This document shows, piece by piece, positions 1-11,275 of a stretch of 64,000 nt of DNA; the stretch's first letter is position 1; every line of letters starts with the position of its first letter. The notes beneath the pieces were generated by a model. The model was not told the DNA's origin, did no database searches, and worked only from the letters and a program-made list of their open reading frames with translations. The DNA lies in assembly GCF_937616625.2 (NCBI RefSeq), contig NC_065574.1, positions 24,244,501 through 24,308,500 of the forward strand, given 5' to 3'. The DNA is from Mercurialis annua. Its lineage: Eukaryota > Streptophyta > Magnoliopsida > Malpighiales > Euphorbiaceae. The position numbers and the translations under genes were made by a program.

Positions 1-909
1 AATCGCTAAAAAGGTGAAAAGTTTGGATGAAAGTGCTAAAAAGGTGAAACGTTTGGATTTGTTTTCTAACGTTGTAAACATTTGGCTTATATCGCTAAAA
101 AGGTGACATGTTTGGATTTGTTTCGCAACGTTTTAAATGTTTTGTTTTGTTTCGTAACGTTTGTAGGTTTCAATCGCTAAAAAGGTGAAACGTTTGGATT
201 TGTTTTGTAACGTTTTATACGTTTGGATTTGTTTTGTAACCTTTGTAAACGTTTAGCTTAAATCGCGAAAAAGATGAAACGTTTGGATTTGTTTCGTAAC
301 GTTTGTAAACATTTGGCTTAAATCGCTAAAAAGGTGAAACGTTTGGATTTATTTTGTAACGTTTGTAAACGTTTGGCTTCAATCGCTAAAAAGGTGAAAC
401 GTTTGGCTTTGTTTTGTAACGTTTGTAAACGTTTGGCTTAAATTGCTAAAAAAGTGAAACATCGTAACGTTTGTTAACGTCTGGATTAAATTGCTAAAAA
501 GGTAAAACGTTTGGTTTTGTTTCATAACTTTTCTAAACGTTTGGCTTAAATCGCTAAAAATATGAAATGTTTGGATTTGTTTTGCAACGTTTGTAAACGT
601 TTGACTTAAATCGCTACAAAAGTTACAAAACAAAACCAAACGTTTTATCTTTTTAGCGCTTTGTTTCGTAACGTTTGTAAACGTTTTGGCTTAAATCGCT
701 AAAAAGGAAAAAACGTTTGTATTTGTTTCGTAAACGTTTGGCTTCAATCGCCAAAAAAGTGAAATGTTTGGTTTTGAATCACTAAAAAGATGAAACGTTT
801 GGATTTGTTTTGTAACGTTTGTAAATGGTTTGAATCGTTTTAAACTTTTGGATTTGTTTTGTAACATTTGTAAATGTTTGGCTTAAATCGCTAAAAAGGT
901 GTAACGTTT
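1..909 (+). repeat. 60-bp satellite, left block (forward orientation)
   Basis: Tandem array with a monomer of exactly 60 bp, most obvious at 301-480, where successive units align base for base. I define forward orientation as the one in which the + strand reads GTTTGGATTTGTTTTGTAAC. Each unit carries three AACGTT-type words and the segment AATCGCTAAAAAGGTGAAAC. A patch of about 40 bp at 620-658 is in the opposite orientation. The block ends at the CACTA insertion and resumes at 26436 after a 3-bp target duplication. Because 60 is divisible by three, open frames run through on both strands; I do not regard them as genes. Confidence 0.93.
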
Positions 910-936
910 CACTACAAAAAATTTGGCTTCTTGTGA
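910..936 (+). repeat. Left terminal inverted repeat of CACTA
   Basis: 27 bp beginning CACTACAAAAAATTTGG, identical in inverse to 26409-26435. The adjacent 907-909 TTT is one copy of the target duplication. Confidence 0.95.
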
Positions 937-1118
937 TAAACTATATTTTGTCATAATAAATAGGTTAGTTGTGACAAAAAAAAAATATTTTTTTACAATG
1001 AGAGTTCAATGAAATGATATTGCGACAAATACATATTGTGTCAACCATTTTTGTCACTATAAAAAATAATTATGTTTGTTGTGACTAACTATTTTGACAA
1101 AATTATTTTTATCATAAT
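937..1118 (+). repeat. Left subterminal repeats of CACTA (outer part)
   Basis: AT-rich sequence with recurring TTGTGAC and TTTTGTCA words in both orientations. It is split from its continuation (7968 onward) by the Tat-like retroelement. By analogy with En/Spm such subterminal motifs bind the TNPA-type protein; that role is inferred. Confidence 0.8.
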
Positions 1119-1713
1119 TGATGGAGTCTGCCTTCTAAACCAGTGAGTAAGACCTGCAAAACAGGGTAGAAGCTAATCGGACGGTGGTTGTCCGATTAAC
1201 TCTCCGATGCTAAAGTCAGTTTAGAGCTTTGAGCAGCGTTTTGTGTATATGAATGTAATTGTGATTCTAGGCATACCTCGTGCTCCTTTTATAGTAGTCG
1301 AATATACCTAGTAGAGTCGTATTAGGTAGGTGAATCCTACTTTGCAGGGATTCGGCGATATCGTAGGGATTCTCCTGATTTGTCGTGATCTACCTTAATC
1401 TGATAAGAGTCCTATTTAGGAACGTCTTCCTAAATAGTCTTATCTTCCTAAAGTAGAGCTTATCCTTCCATATATAGTATTGGTGTCCGAATAGGACAAA
1501 ACTTCCATTCTTGGTCGATTACCCGAATCCCGGACCTAACGCGCTTTGGGCGGATCATGTGGGATTCGGTCTTCATTGGCATATCACCGAATCTTGAGGG
1601 ATTCGGCGTATCTTCCATATCTTCGGATCTTCAGGGAGAGTCCGGTATCATCTGAGAGTGGATCTCATGTGGCTCGGCTCCATTATATTTACTGTAGGAT
1701 TCGGTATCCATCA
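1119..1713 (-). repeat. 3' LTR of Tat-like element
   Basis: 595 bp, TG...CA ends, about 1.3% different from the copy at 7368-7962. An ATTCGG/CCGAAT word recurs through it. Confidence 0.95.
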
Positions 1714-1730
1714 TTAGCCCCCCCGCAAGT
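1714..1730 (-). other. Polypurine tract of Tat-like element
   Basis: On the minus strand the bases next to the 3' LTR read TTGCGGGGGGGCTAA, a purine-rich plus-strand primer directly abutting the LTR TG. Confidence 0.75.
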
Positions 1731-2254
1731 GAGCTGAAGTAATTGGTATTCATGCCTTAGTGGATTTTAGCTCTTTTGGAGCTGAGTCCTATTATATGGG
1801 CGAGTCGCTTTATATTCTGGGCGAGTCGTTTCATATGTTTGTGGGTGACGTTTCTTCTTTAGTAAGATTCTGTGTTGCCACGTGTCGACATTTGGTGATT
1901 TAGCGATTAATGACTTATTCAAAAACTTTTCGTATTTAATCTCTTTGCATTTCTTCTTTTCCCTCTTACTTGCTTTTCGAATTTGTTCTTATTTCTTGCA
2001 GCTATTTCTTTTTCGTTCTTTGTCTGATTATTTGGTTCTTCGTGACTTTGTTTTATCCAGATTTTCAGGTATGTTCTCTTTTGTTACTTGGATGTTAATA
2101 TGGTTTTCTTCCTTATATATGTTCTTCATGATCATCGTTCTGGAAGTTCCTTTTCTGTACTTGGTGTTCTTCGATGTGTTCTTCAATGTGTTCTTCAATA
2201 TATTTCTTGTTTGATCTTTATTTTGTATTTATATTTGTGATTTCATGTTCTAGG

Positions 2255-4163
2255 ATGCCTCTTAGTCGAGTGGAAGATGCATGCGCTGCTATGGCTTTTA
2301 CCAGATCAAAGCTTCGTAGGAGTGAAGTCTTAGATATCTATTTTAAGTATAGCTTTCCTTTCGATTATAGGGTAATATTACCCGGTGCCGATATGGCTGC
2401 TTCCGATTCTCCAGGATCTTTTTGTAGGGCGGTTCTCTTCGAAGAGCAATTTGCTGCTGGTCTTAGGTTTCCTTTAGATTCATTTTTAGTAGAAGTGTGC
2501 AGGGATTTAAAGGTTGCTCTGGGACAACTTTATCCCGGTACGATTAAAGTAGTGCTCGCCTTTTCGGAGGCGTGTAGGCTTCGGGGTTGTGCCCCTTCTC
2601 TCAACGTGTTGTATCATTTTGTAGACTTTAGGAAGTGCGATGGTTGCTTCATTTTCGCCCTTGGCAGAGAAGGGCGATCTCATATTTATCTTCCTTGCCT
2701 AACCAGTCGCTGGCGAAGGCGTTTCTTTATTGTTTACCATAAATTTGCTTTTCTTCATTTTTCGGATGGTTTTTCTTCTCACCAAGTTCGGAGTTGTCCG
2801 TCTCCTTTAAATTTATCCGAGTCAAAACTTGCTTTCGACATATCTTCCTGTGGTGCTATATCGCGTCCCGTTCTAGATGTCTTGGTCAATAGTCATCTTC
2901 GGCGTCGATGGTTTCCTTTGGAGGATCCTCCTCGAGGCTTGGCGGATCTTTGCTACTCTTTTGTTCAAGGTATATTAATTTGCTTAAGTTCTTTTTGATG
3001 TTTCTTTTGTAGGATGTCTTCTTCTTCTGACGATTTCCTTTCCGGGTTTCAAGTAGATTTGGACGTTCCGATGGGTGGTCCTGACGTTCATATCGCCAAC
3101 ATTATTCCTGGCGACGTTGATGTGGATGTGGCTCCTGCTGATATTCCCATTGCTCCCGTCGAGATAGCGTTGCCTGCGGGTGGTGAGGTTATTGTTGTAG
3201 ATGATGATGATGACTTGGCTGATCCAGTAGGTGACGAGGCGGTTCCGTCGCTACTTCCCCCTCTAGCATCATTTACCGTCTCGGGGGGAGTTGGGGGTGT
3301 GAATTCAGAGGGGCTGGTTGTTGCTGATTCGGGAGAGATTTCTCTGGGTCGAGACCTGGATTCTCCGTCTAGGAAAAGACGTCGAGTTGGCGATGGTTCT
3401 CCATCGAGGGAGAGTTTTCCTGAAAGCTCTTCTTCTGCTCCAAATTTGGTGCAGTGGGTTGAAGGTCAGGATCCCGCTAGTTTGCTGGATCCTAGAGTGC
3501 TAGCGGAATATATCCGAACTTTGGCGATTCCTGAGGATGTCACGTGGTTTTGTGCTAGGCCGGGTCAGGAGCTTTCCGATCTGGCTTGTTTTCATGGTTT
3601 CTCTGTAAGTGCTTTCTTTCTTGAATATAATATATTTTTTATATTCAGTTGTTTCCTTATTTGTTTGTTTTTGGTGTTTGTAGGCTCTTCAATCTGTTCT
3701 GGTATTGAACGACCGCCGACAGTGTGCCGAGAAGGAGGTTGAGCGTCTATCTTCTCTTTTGGCGACTTCCGAGTCTGAAAGGGCAAAATTGAAGGCCTCT
3801 TTGGAATAGCATGATTCCCTTTTGGCGCAGCTTAAGGTGCAAGATGCGATTAACGATCGCCAAGTTAAAGTGATCGAGAAGAAAACCGATGACTTGACTC
3901 ATGAGATTGAGGAGCTTATTCGAATCAATTCCCTTGTTGGTGGGGAGAGGGATAGGCTAAGATCGGAGGTTGAAGGTCTTCACATCCGTTTGCTGGATAC
4001 GAAAGCTTTTTATTCTGCTTTGATAAGCGAGTATCGCCTTGCGATTGGGAGGAAACTTCTAGAGCAGAATCCTAATATTGATCTTTCTGGAGTTAACGGG
4101 TTGGATCCCCAGGCCATCGCTCGTGACCTTCTTGTCAAGATGTCTAAAGACCGTGTCCAGTAG
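2255..4163 (+). pseudogene. Antisense gene of Tat-like element (gypsy-type 'Transposase_28' family), degenerate
   Basis: Multi-exon gene opposite in sense to gag. A leader intron (GT at 2069, AG at 2253) precedes the start ATG at 2255. Likely exons are 2255-2969, 3013-3604 and 3684-4163, with GT/AG borders and pyrimidine-rich acceptors. Exon 1 encodes a compact 238-residue domain with basic and aromatic residues, resembling the plant 'putative gypsy type transposon' family. Exon 2 is acidic and low-complexity (VDVDVAPADIP, a DDDDD run) with a KRRR motif. Exon 3 is a heptad-rich coiled coil. Defects: the visible exon 1/2 junction puts exon 2 one base out of frame, and TAG at 3807-3809 interrupts the coiled coil. 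Its function is unknown. Such antisense genes are known from Tat/Ogre/Grande-type elements; the family match is from memory. Confidence 0.72.
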
Positions 4164-4300
4164 TTTTTCTTTTGATTGTATTTGCTAATGTACGAATTTT
4201 GTTTTTTGTAATTCGCAATTTATGAATATATTTTCTTCGTGTTTCTTCGAAAGTGCGCTTTCGCCTTATATCAATTTTTTGTTTATGTACTTGTCTTGCC

Positions 4301-4530
4301 TCGAGGGTTATTCTAAACCCTGTTCTTGGCGTTGCTTTTTTATAGAGTTAATCTAAACTCTTTTATTTTTGTTTTTATTTCGAGTTAATCTAAACTCTTT
4401 TTTGGCGATTTGCCTTTTCTGAGTTAATTTAAACTCATTTTCTTGGCTATTAGCCTTTTGTGGCGATTTGCCTAGTTTGGCGATTTTGCCTTGAGTTAAT
4501 TTAAACTCATTTTCTTGGCTTTTAGCCTTT
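4301..4530. repeat. Array of small inverted repeats between convergent genes
   Basis: Four hairpin units of the form GAGTTAATYTAAACTC start at 4345, 4382, 4421 and 4493. A related GAGGGTTATTCTAAACCC is at 4303. Between them are short stems such as TTGGCGATTTTGCC and TTGGCTATTAGCC. The array lies just beyond the antisense gene's stop and 260-490 bp beyond the gag-protease stop. It could serve as a two-way 3'-end region; that is inference. The rest of 4164-4787 is T-rich and non-coding. Confidence 0.7.
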
Positions 4531-4787
4531 TCGTGTTGATTCGCCTTGTTTGGTGATTTTGCCTTTCTTGAGTTTGATCTTTAATTTATTTTTTCTTCTT
4601 TCATCTTTGATTTAATCATTCGTGGCTGTTCTTGATTTTTATTTCTTTATTGGTTCGTCTGGCTAATCAGATAGTAGGAAAATTGAACTTTTATTGATGA
4701 AAAGATGGCATACAAAATATTAAAGATAGATTTGACGCCATCTGGTAAGACGTAAAGTCGTTACCGATGATGGGTCGTTTTCCGTTC

Positions 4788-7292
4788 CTATTCTTCCTTC
4801 TTTTCGGTTTTGTTTTCTTGGAGATCCACTACCGACTCGTCGTAGCACTTCTTGGCTATTCCTTGGTCTCCTCTCAGCGTCACTACTCCCTTTTCGGTTG
4901 GTATTTTCATTGCCAACGCTCTTATGCTAGTTACTGCCGCCGAATCATGGAGGAAAGGTCTTCCTAGGATGGCATTGTATGTTAATTCCATGTCCACTAT
5001 GTTAAATAGTGACATGATTTTCTTGTTTATTCCTCTTTCTGGGCCGATTATTACTTCCAAGGTGACTGCTCCCAGTGGAGTGATGGAGGGGCCACCGAGT
5101 CCTGATAACGGAATTGGGACTCGACGTAGCCTTGACGCCGTTCCTCCGAGCATTTTGTATGCCGCGTTTGTCATGAGGTTTACCGCGCTTCCTTCGTCGA
5201 TTAGGATTCGCTCCATGTTCCAATTTTTGATGATAGTAGTTACTACCAAAGCATCATTGTGGGGCGCTTTGACGTATTCGTAGTCTTCTACATCAAAGAT
5301 CACCGGTGGCATGTGGGTTTCTCGTATGTTCATCACTTCCTTCCTCTGCTTTCTCCTGATCGTGGAGCTGCTATGTCCTCCACCATTAATCATGTGTATG
5401 GTTCCCAAAATTTTGGATGGGCGCTCGTCTTCTTTCTCTTTCGGCTTGTCTTCTCTGCTTCTTTTTTCTCCTTTGTCATTGCTTTTCTCTTTTCGGGCCA
5501 CAAATTTCCTCAGCTCGCCTGTGTCGATCATCCTTTCGATCTCGACCTTTAAGTCTCTGCAGCTATCCGTTTCATGTCCGTAATCGTCGTGAAATTTGCA
5601 GTATTTTCTGGTGTCTCTTACCTCTGCTTTCATCTTTGGTGGCCAAACCACGTTTTTGACGTTTTCTTTGATCCACATGAGGACATTAGTTCGGCTGGTG
5701 TTTAGCGGAGTGAAGTTATTCTCGTCATCTCTGGGATCATATCTCGATTCATATCTTGTCTGGGGGGCGAATCGTCTGTTCTCCTCTGGCCTTCCTCTCC
5801 TGTCATCAGGCTTGGACTGGGTTTTTTCTCTGGATCTCTCTTTTGACTCTTTTCCTTTTGCTTCCTTTCCGCGGATCGCCCTTCGCCCTTCGTCTAACTC
5901 GAAGTATTTCTGGGCTATGCCCATTAAGTTCGAGAAAGTCGTGGGCTTATTTATTAACTAGTAGCTTGTCCACCAGTTTTCCGAATCGCGTTCCTTCTCG
6001 CAATGCTTCTGTCGCCATATCGACGTTCAGGTTGTCAATTTTCATAGCTTGCTTGTTGAATCGTTCGATGTAGCTTCGCAGGGTTTCTCCCTCTTCTTGG
6101 ATGCAGGATCTTAGGATGCTGGTAGTGGTTTTAGCCGGGATGTTTGTGAGATATCTATTAAGGAACTCTGTTGAAAGCGAAGCGAAGCTTTTGATCGAGC
6201 CTGGTTTTAATTTGTTATACCATCTCTGGGCCGTGCCCGTGAGTGTGGTAGGGAAAACCCTGCAGAGAATGGCGTCAGATACGCTGAGTAGCCCCATAGT
6301 CGCTGTGAATCTAGAAGTATGGTCTCGGGGGTCTCCTTCCCCATTGAAAGTTGGCAGGATCGGTAGCTTCATGCTGTGTGGGATGGTTTCCTCCATGATC
6401 TCGGGCGAGAGGGATAATCCTTTCAACCTGAGATCGTCTATATCCAATTCTTCAGATTTTAGTTTTTTGAGTGCTTTGGCGATCTTCTCTTCCAAATCTT
6501 CTTCCACCACATATGTGGCCTTGCTTTTTTGGGGTGTCTCGGATGATTCGCCCTCTCCTTCTTGGTGTTTTTTCTTAGTTTGCTCTTTCCCTGCATCTCT
6601 TTCTTGTCGCTTGCTCTTTGGCCGGGCGTCTTCTTTTTCCTTCTCCCTCCGTTCGTCTCTCTTTGAATTCAAACCGCTTCGGGCGTCCTCCTGGTTGTGC
6701 TCATTTCTGGGTGTCTCTGGTGATTCCTCGTTAGATTTGTCTCTGTTCGGACTTTCCTCGTCACTGGTTTTATTTTCTCGCTGGTTTCTTGCTTCGTTTC
6801 TTTCTCCATTCCCTCTGCTTCTGGATTCCTTGCTCTTATTGTTTTCTGCTCTTGTCTCTCGTCGGCTTGGGTTTTTGTTTTCTGTTCTTCCTCTTCTTCT
6901 GGGAGCTGTAGGGCTGAAATTTTCCCTTAGGATTTTCATGGTTTCTTCGTGCCTGTCGTTTGTTCTTTTGGCTTCGCTAGCCAATCTGTTTTTGTTCTTT
7001 TGGCTTCGCTAGCCAATCGTTTGTCTCTCGTCAGCATTTCGTTGTGTGAATCTTGTGCTGCTACGCTTGGTGCTTGTTGTTCTTCAGTGCCCAGATTGAA
7101 AGCAATTGGGTTGCTTCCCCTCATCGGATTAGTTTGGTATTGAGGTGTTGAAAAAGAGGGCCCTCCGGTATTGCTTTTTTCCGCGGAGTTGTGAAGCCCG
7201 TCTTCCGTCACGTTGATTATTTCCAGAGTGTTTTTTGGGTCCATTGGTTGTTTGTCTTTCAGGTTTACTCTTTCAGAAGTCATCTTCTTCAA
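4788..7292 (-). pseudogene. gag-protease of Tat-like element, two frameshifts
   Basis: Reads right to left. The N-terminal part starts at about 7292. A long R/K/E-rich region is followed by a retrotransposon gag (capsid) domain around 6340-5950, with an FNGEGDPRDH motif and an RWYNKL core. Next comes a CHHC zinc knuckle, CKFHDDYGHETDSC. The aspartic protease has active-site LIDEGSAVNLM and flap-side ILGRPFLH. Frame breaks: a 32-bp direct duplication at 6961-7018 (two copies of a 26-bp word, offset 32) near residue 100, and an extra ATAA at about 5955 just after the capsid domain. The three frames together cover about 820 codons. No RT follows the protease. The active-site triplet is D-E-G, whereas D-[ST]-G is usual. 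Confidence 0.88.
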
Positions 7293-7349
7293 TGAGATTT
7301 GTTTTTGAGTTCAGAAAAGCTCCTTCTTTTGAAGTTTAGTTAAGCTTTT

Positions 7350-7365
7350 CCCACAGACGGCGCCA
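7350..7365 (-). other. Primer binding site of Tat-like element
   Basis: Minus strand reads TGGCGCCGTCTGTGGG two bases from the 5' LTR end. TGGCGCCGT is the plant gypsy PBS class seen in Tat and related elements (tRNA-Asp or tRNA-Arg type; tRNA identity not verified). Confidence 0.8.
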
Positions 7366-7367
7366 AT

Positions 7368-7962
7368 TGATGGAGTCTGCCTTCTGAACCGGTGAGTAAG
7401 ACCTGCAAAACAGGGTAGAAGCTAATCGGATGGTGGTTGTCCGATTAACTCTCCGATGCTAAAGTCAGTTTAGAGCTTTGAGCAGCGTTTTGTGTATATG
7501 AATATAATTGTGATTCTAGGCATACCTCGTGCTCCTTTTATAGTAGTCGAATATACCTAGTAGAGTCGTATTAGGCAGGTGAATCCTACTTTGCAGGGAT
7601 TCGGCGATATCGTAGGGATTCTCCTGATTTGTCGTGATCTACCTTAATCTGATAAGAGTCCTATTTAGGAACGTCTTCCTAAATAGTCTTATCTTCATAA
7701 AGTAGAGCTTATCCTTCCATATATAGTGTTGGTGTCCGAATAGGACAAAACTTCCATTCTTGGTCGATTACCCGAATCCCGGACCTAACGCGCTTTGGGC
7801 GGATCATGTGGGATTCGGTCTTCATTGGCATATCACCGAATCTTGAGGGATTCGGCGTATCTTCCATATCTTCGGATCTTCAGGGAGAGTCCGGTATCAT
7901 CTGAGAGTGGATCTCCTGTGGCTCGGCTCCATTATATTTACTGTAGGATTCGGTATCCATCA
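7368..7962 (-). repeat. 5' LTR of Tat-like element
   Basis: 595 bp, pair of 1119-1713. It is followed by the ATAAT duplication at 7963-7967, after which CACTA sequence resumes. Confidence 0.95.
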
Positions 7963-7967
7963 ATAAT

Positions 7968-9000
7968 ATTTAAAAAAGTGGTGACAAATTTTATTTTGCA
8001 GCAATTAGATATATTTTGTCACTATAAAAATTAATTACGTTTATTGTGACAAAGTATTTTGCCAATAAATGATATTGTAATAAACTAATATTGTGTCAAA
8101 TTTTGTCGTCACTTATAAAAAAGTAAATATGTTTTTGTGACAACGTATTTTGCCAAAACAAATATTTTGTTTTCGTATTTTAAACCTACAGTTATAACGA
8201 CTGCATATGAACCTGATGTCAACCTTATGTCAACCTTATAAAACACAAAATAAACACAAAATAGAGTATGAAAAAGGAAGTGCAGAAAATATATATGTTA
8301 AAGAATAACTCGCAAAATACTCTTTCCACTACTGTTTATTGCGTCAAATTTATTTGTCAATAAAAAAAGTAAATTTGTTTTTGTGACAAAATATTTTGCC
8401 AAAACAAATGTTTGGTTCCGATATTTTAAAAAGACAGTTATAATATTTATTGTGTCATATTTATTTGTCACTATATAAAAAAGTAAATATATTGTTGTGA
8501 CAAAGTATTTTGTCAAAACAAATGTTTTGTGCCTGTATTTTAAACTATAGTTATAATAACCGTAAATAAGCCGTTTGTCGACCATATGTCAACCTTATGA
8601 AACACAAAATACACACAAAATAGAGAAAGAAAAACTAATTGCAGAAAATAAATGGTAAAATAGAAAATATATACAGTTATAATGATAAAATAAATTTTAG
8701 CATAATATTTAAAGACTTTTGTAACGAATTTTTTTTGCAGCAATTAATTAAACTTATATAATGTTGTGATAATTAAATATTGTGTCAAATATTTTTGTCA
8801 CTATAGCAATTAATTGTGTTTGTTGTGACAATGGGTTTTGACAAAAACTGTTTTGTCACTGTATATTAAAAATACAGTTATTATGATAAAATAAATTTTA
8901 TCATAATATGTAAAAATATTGTGAATAATTTTATTTTTCAGCAATTAAGCGAAATTAAATGATATTGTGATTAATAAATGTTTTGTCACCATGGAATTGA
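7968..9000 (+). repeat. Left subterminal repeats of CACTA (inner part)
   Basis: Continuation of the subterminal region. It has many TTTGTCAC/GTGACAAA words plus a module repeated about 370 bp apart (8200-8300 and 8570-8660) that contains GTCAACCTTAT and AAACACAAAATA. The module reappears inverted in an intron at 12610-13130. No coding potential. Confidence 0.75.
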
Positions 9001-9354
9001 AAAAAAAAAATTAATGATAACAGGTTTAAATGGGTTATGAAATTATATTTTATTTTGATAAAAAAAGGTATATGACAATTAAGATTCAAATATCCAAATT
9101 AGGTTAATCGAAGCACTCTTCATTAGGAAAAAACTTTTTTTGCTGAATATTGACACCACACTACCGCATCAATTCCATACGTTTGTACACTTCTCACGCC
9201 GCCGCACTTTCATTGATTTTGTGTTTGTTGATGCTTATTTGTCCAGGTATTTTTTAACTTATGAAAAGAGACTAAATTGATTAATGTAGGATGAATTTCA
9301 CATTCAAATTGCTTATTTGTTCAATTGATAATTTAAATTTTCAACAGATTCGTA

Positions 9355-9620
9355 CAAACTCGAGGTCGGGCTTCAAACTCGACGACTTATCACCTATTCT
9401 CGAGTTTGTTATCTTAGTAAAAACAAGAACTCGAGGTTTTACTTCCATTTCGTCGAGTATTAAGACTTACATCAAGTTTGTGCTTTGACAGAGATAAAAA
9501 AGTCGAGTTAAGGATGTAACTCGTCGAGTCTTAAGCATGACATCGAGTTTTAACATTGCAAACGACGTATAAACTCGAGTAACGTGTAATAAGTCGTCGA
9601 CTATATAGCCTTACCTCGAG
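9355..9620. repeat. CTCGAG-type repeat cluster 1
   Basis: Repeated CTCGAG, CTCGTCGAGT and CGAGTT words in alternating orientation, in the leader upstream of the TNP2-like gene. The same word family recurs at 11703-11812 and 13995-14280. The surrounding 9001-9731 is otherwise AT-rich and without recognisable features. Confidence 0.65.
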
Positions 9621-9731
9621 TATGTTTTAACAGTAACACTAAACAAATGTTAGCTTTGTTTCAGAACCGCAGGTAGTTCAGGGAAAGAAATTGGATATAT
9701 TTTTGAAATAGCTAACGGTATCTGATTTGTA

Positions 9732-10590
9732 ATGGGTAAGTTTTAATTATATTTTCAATTGATAGATTTGTACCAAATATTGATGTTGCCTAATATATTA
9801 TTTTGGAATTAAAGGGACGCCATCAGACAAAAGTTGGATGACGTCCAACCGATTTAGTTCATGTTATATTCAAAGGGTCAAAAATTTTCTGAATGTTGCA
9901 AAAGACTTTACTGATTCAAATGGCAGAGTTCGATGTCCATGCAAGAACTGCATCAATATTTATTTGAAGCCATTGCAAGAAGTCAAAATGGATCTATATC
10001 AATATGGAATTAGTGAAAACTACACAAACTGGGTGCACCATGGTGAGACTTCTCAACCTCGTAATAGTTTTGATGGCTCTATTAATTCGGACAATGAATT
10101 GGATGATAGTGGAAATGATGTTTCAGAAATATTAGATGATGTGTAATGCAACTTTTATGGACACCGACATGAAAGACAGACTTGCTAATCAAGATAATAA
10201 CATGCTAGAAGGAGAAGTAGCAAAATTTGCTAAATTGTGGAATGATTCTCATTGTGAACTATATCCTGGAAGTCAAAAATATTCAAAACTCTCTTTTCTT
10301 CTTAAGATGATTAATATCAAAGCACTCACAAATTCTAGTAATAAGTCATTTTTTTCGAATTTGGAGTTGTTCAAGGATGCACTCCCGAGAGGAGAAACCC
10401 TTCCAAGCTCAAGTTATGAGGTTAAAAAATTGTTGCGTGATTTAGGACTCGGTTACGTAACTATTGATGCTTGTGTAAATGATTGTATGCTATTTTGGAA
10501 GGAAAATGAAAATCTTGACACGTGTCCAACTTGTCCACGTGTCCAAATTTATAATTTGTTTCATAAAATTTTAAATTACGTACATTATTA
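9732..10590 (+). pseudogene. TNP2-like CACTA transposase, N-terminal remnant
   Basis: A short first exon ATGG (9732-9735, donor GTAAG) can join in frame to the acceptor at 9815, giving the family-typical DKSWM start. The first part (to about 10140) is a transposase-associated domain with a CPCKNC motif and an HG(E) end. A one-base frame shift follows near 10140. The second part contains conserved TNP2 features: a SSSYEVKKLLRDLGLGY helix, a DACVNDCMLFWKE motif and the DTCPTC zinc-binding pair. Homology stops about 15 residues later at ordinary AT-rich DNA, so the catalytic DDE domain is missing. The full family protein is usually above 700 residues. Deletion of the rest is the simplest explanation. 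Confidence 0.82.
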
Positions 10591-11132
10591 AATGTATAAA
10601 CTTTATAGAATGCAACGACATAATAACATGTCTGTGTGTGCTACTCATAACTTGTGATTATTAAAGTGTGTACTGCATGAACCAATCTGTTTTCAAAATT
10701 GCAAAAGTGCTTGGTTGCAAGATATGTACATGAATTTGAGATTTATGTACTTAAAAACGAGTTAGTTTATTTGTGATGAAATCATGTCTTATTTTACGAG
10801 TAGGTTGAATTTGTAGGTTTATTTTTACATCTCACGTAAGTTGAGGCACATGCAACGTTAAATTGAGGCACATGTAACGTATATTTTAAGTTCTCTTAAT
10901 TTTTATCAAAATTTATAAAATTAACTTCATGTAAATTTTGCCACATTGCTTTGGTAATGTAAAAATGGAATTGAAACAGATCATTCTTTCGTGTTGAGTT
11001 CTCAAGTATACATGAGGTTTTTTATGTCAACGATATGAAAAATGGATGTTCTTGGAAAAATAAATAAAATATTGTTTTATTTTTTTAGCGGTCATTAAAA
11101 AAATTGAATGTTGCTAATTAATGTTGTTTTTT

Positions 11133-11275
11133 CTAACCCTAACACTAATCCTAACCCAAAACCCTAAACCCTAAACCCTAACCCTAGCCGTAACCTTAAG
11201 CCCTAAACCCTAAACCCTAAGCCCTAAACCCTAAACCCTAAAACCTAATTAAGCCCTAAACCCTAAACCCTAAAA
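11133..11275 (-). repeat. Degenerate telomere-like CCCTAAA tract
   Basis: About 140 bp dominated by CCCTAAA and CCCTAA units with variants (GCCCTAA, CCCTAG). It lies wholly inside the CACTA element, not at a rearrangement border that I can see. Confidence 0.85.

Larger units (their letters stand above)
1119..7962 (-). mobile_element. Non-autonomous Tat-like Ty3/gypsy element, gag-protease plus antisense gene
   Basis: Two 595-bp LTRs (TGATGG...CCATCA) with a 5-bp target duplication ATAAT at 1114-1118 and 7963-7967. The element reads on the minus strand: PBS at 7350-7365, gag-protease at 7292-4788, PPT at 1714-1730. A convergent antisense gene lies on the + strand at 2255-4163. Only about 620 bp separate the protease end from the antisense gene, and no reverse transcriptase, RNase H or integrase is present. 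The LTRs differ at about 8 of 595 positions by eye, so insertion was recent and enzymes came from elsewhere. Tat/Ogre membership is inferred from the PBS, the CHHC knuckle and the antisense gene. Confidence 0.9.

Noticed and set aside
1546..1737. Repeated 63-79 codon frame near both ends of the Tat-like element
   Set aside because: It is in the LTR and therefore present twice. No domain, and it extends differently at each copy's border.
5259..7012. Long plus-strand frames opposite gag-protease
   Set aside because: Shadow frames. The minus-strand frames carry capsid, zinc knuckle and protease motifs and the plus-strand ones none.
11133..11275. Telomere tract as sign of a chromosome end or mis-assembly
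   Set aside because: It is short and degenerate, with intact CACTA sequence on both sides, so an internal tract is the better reading.
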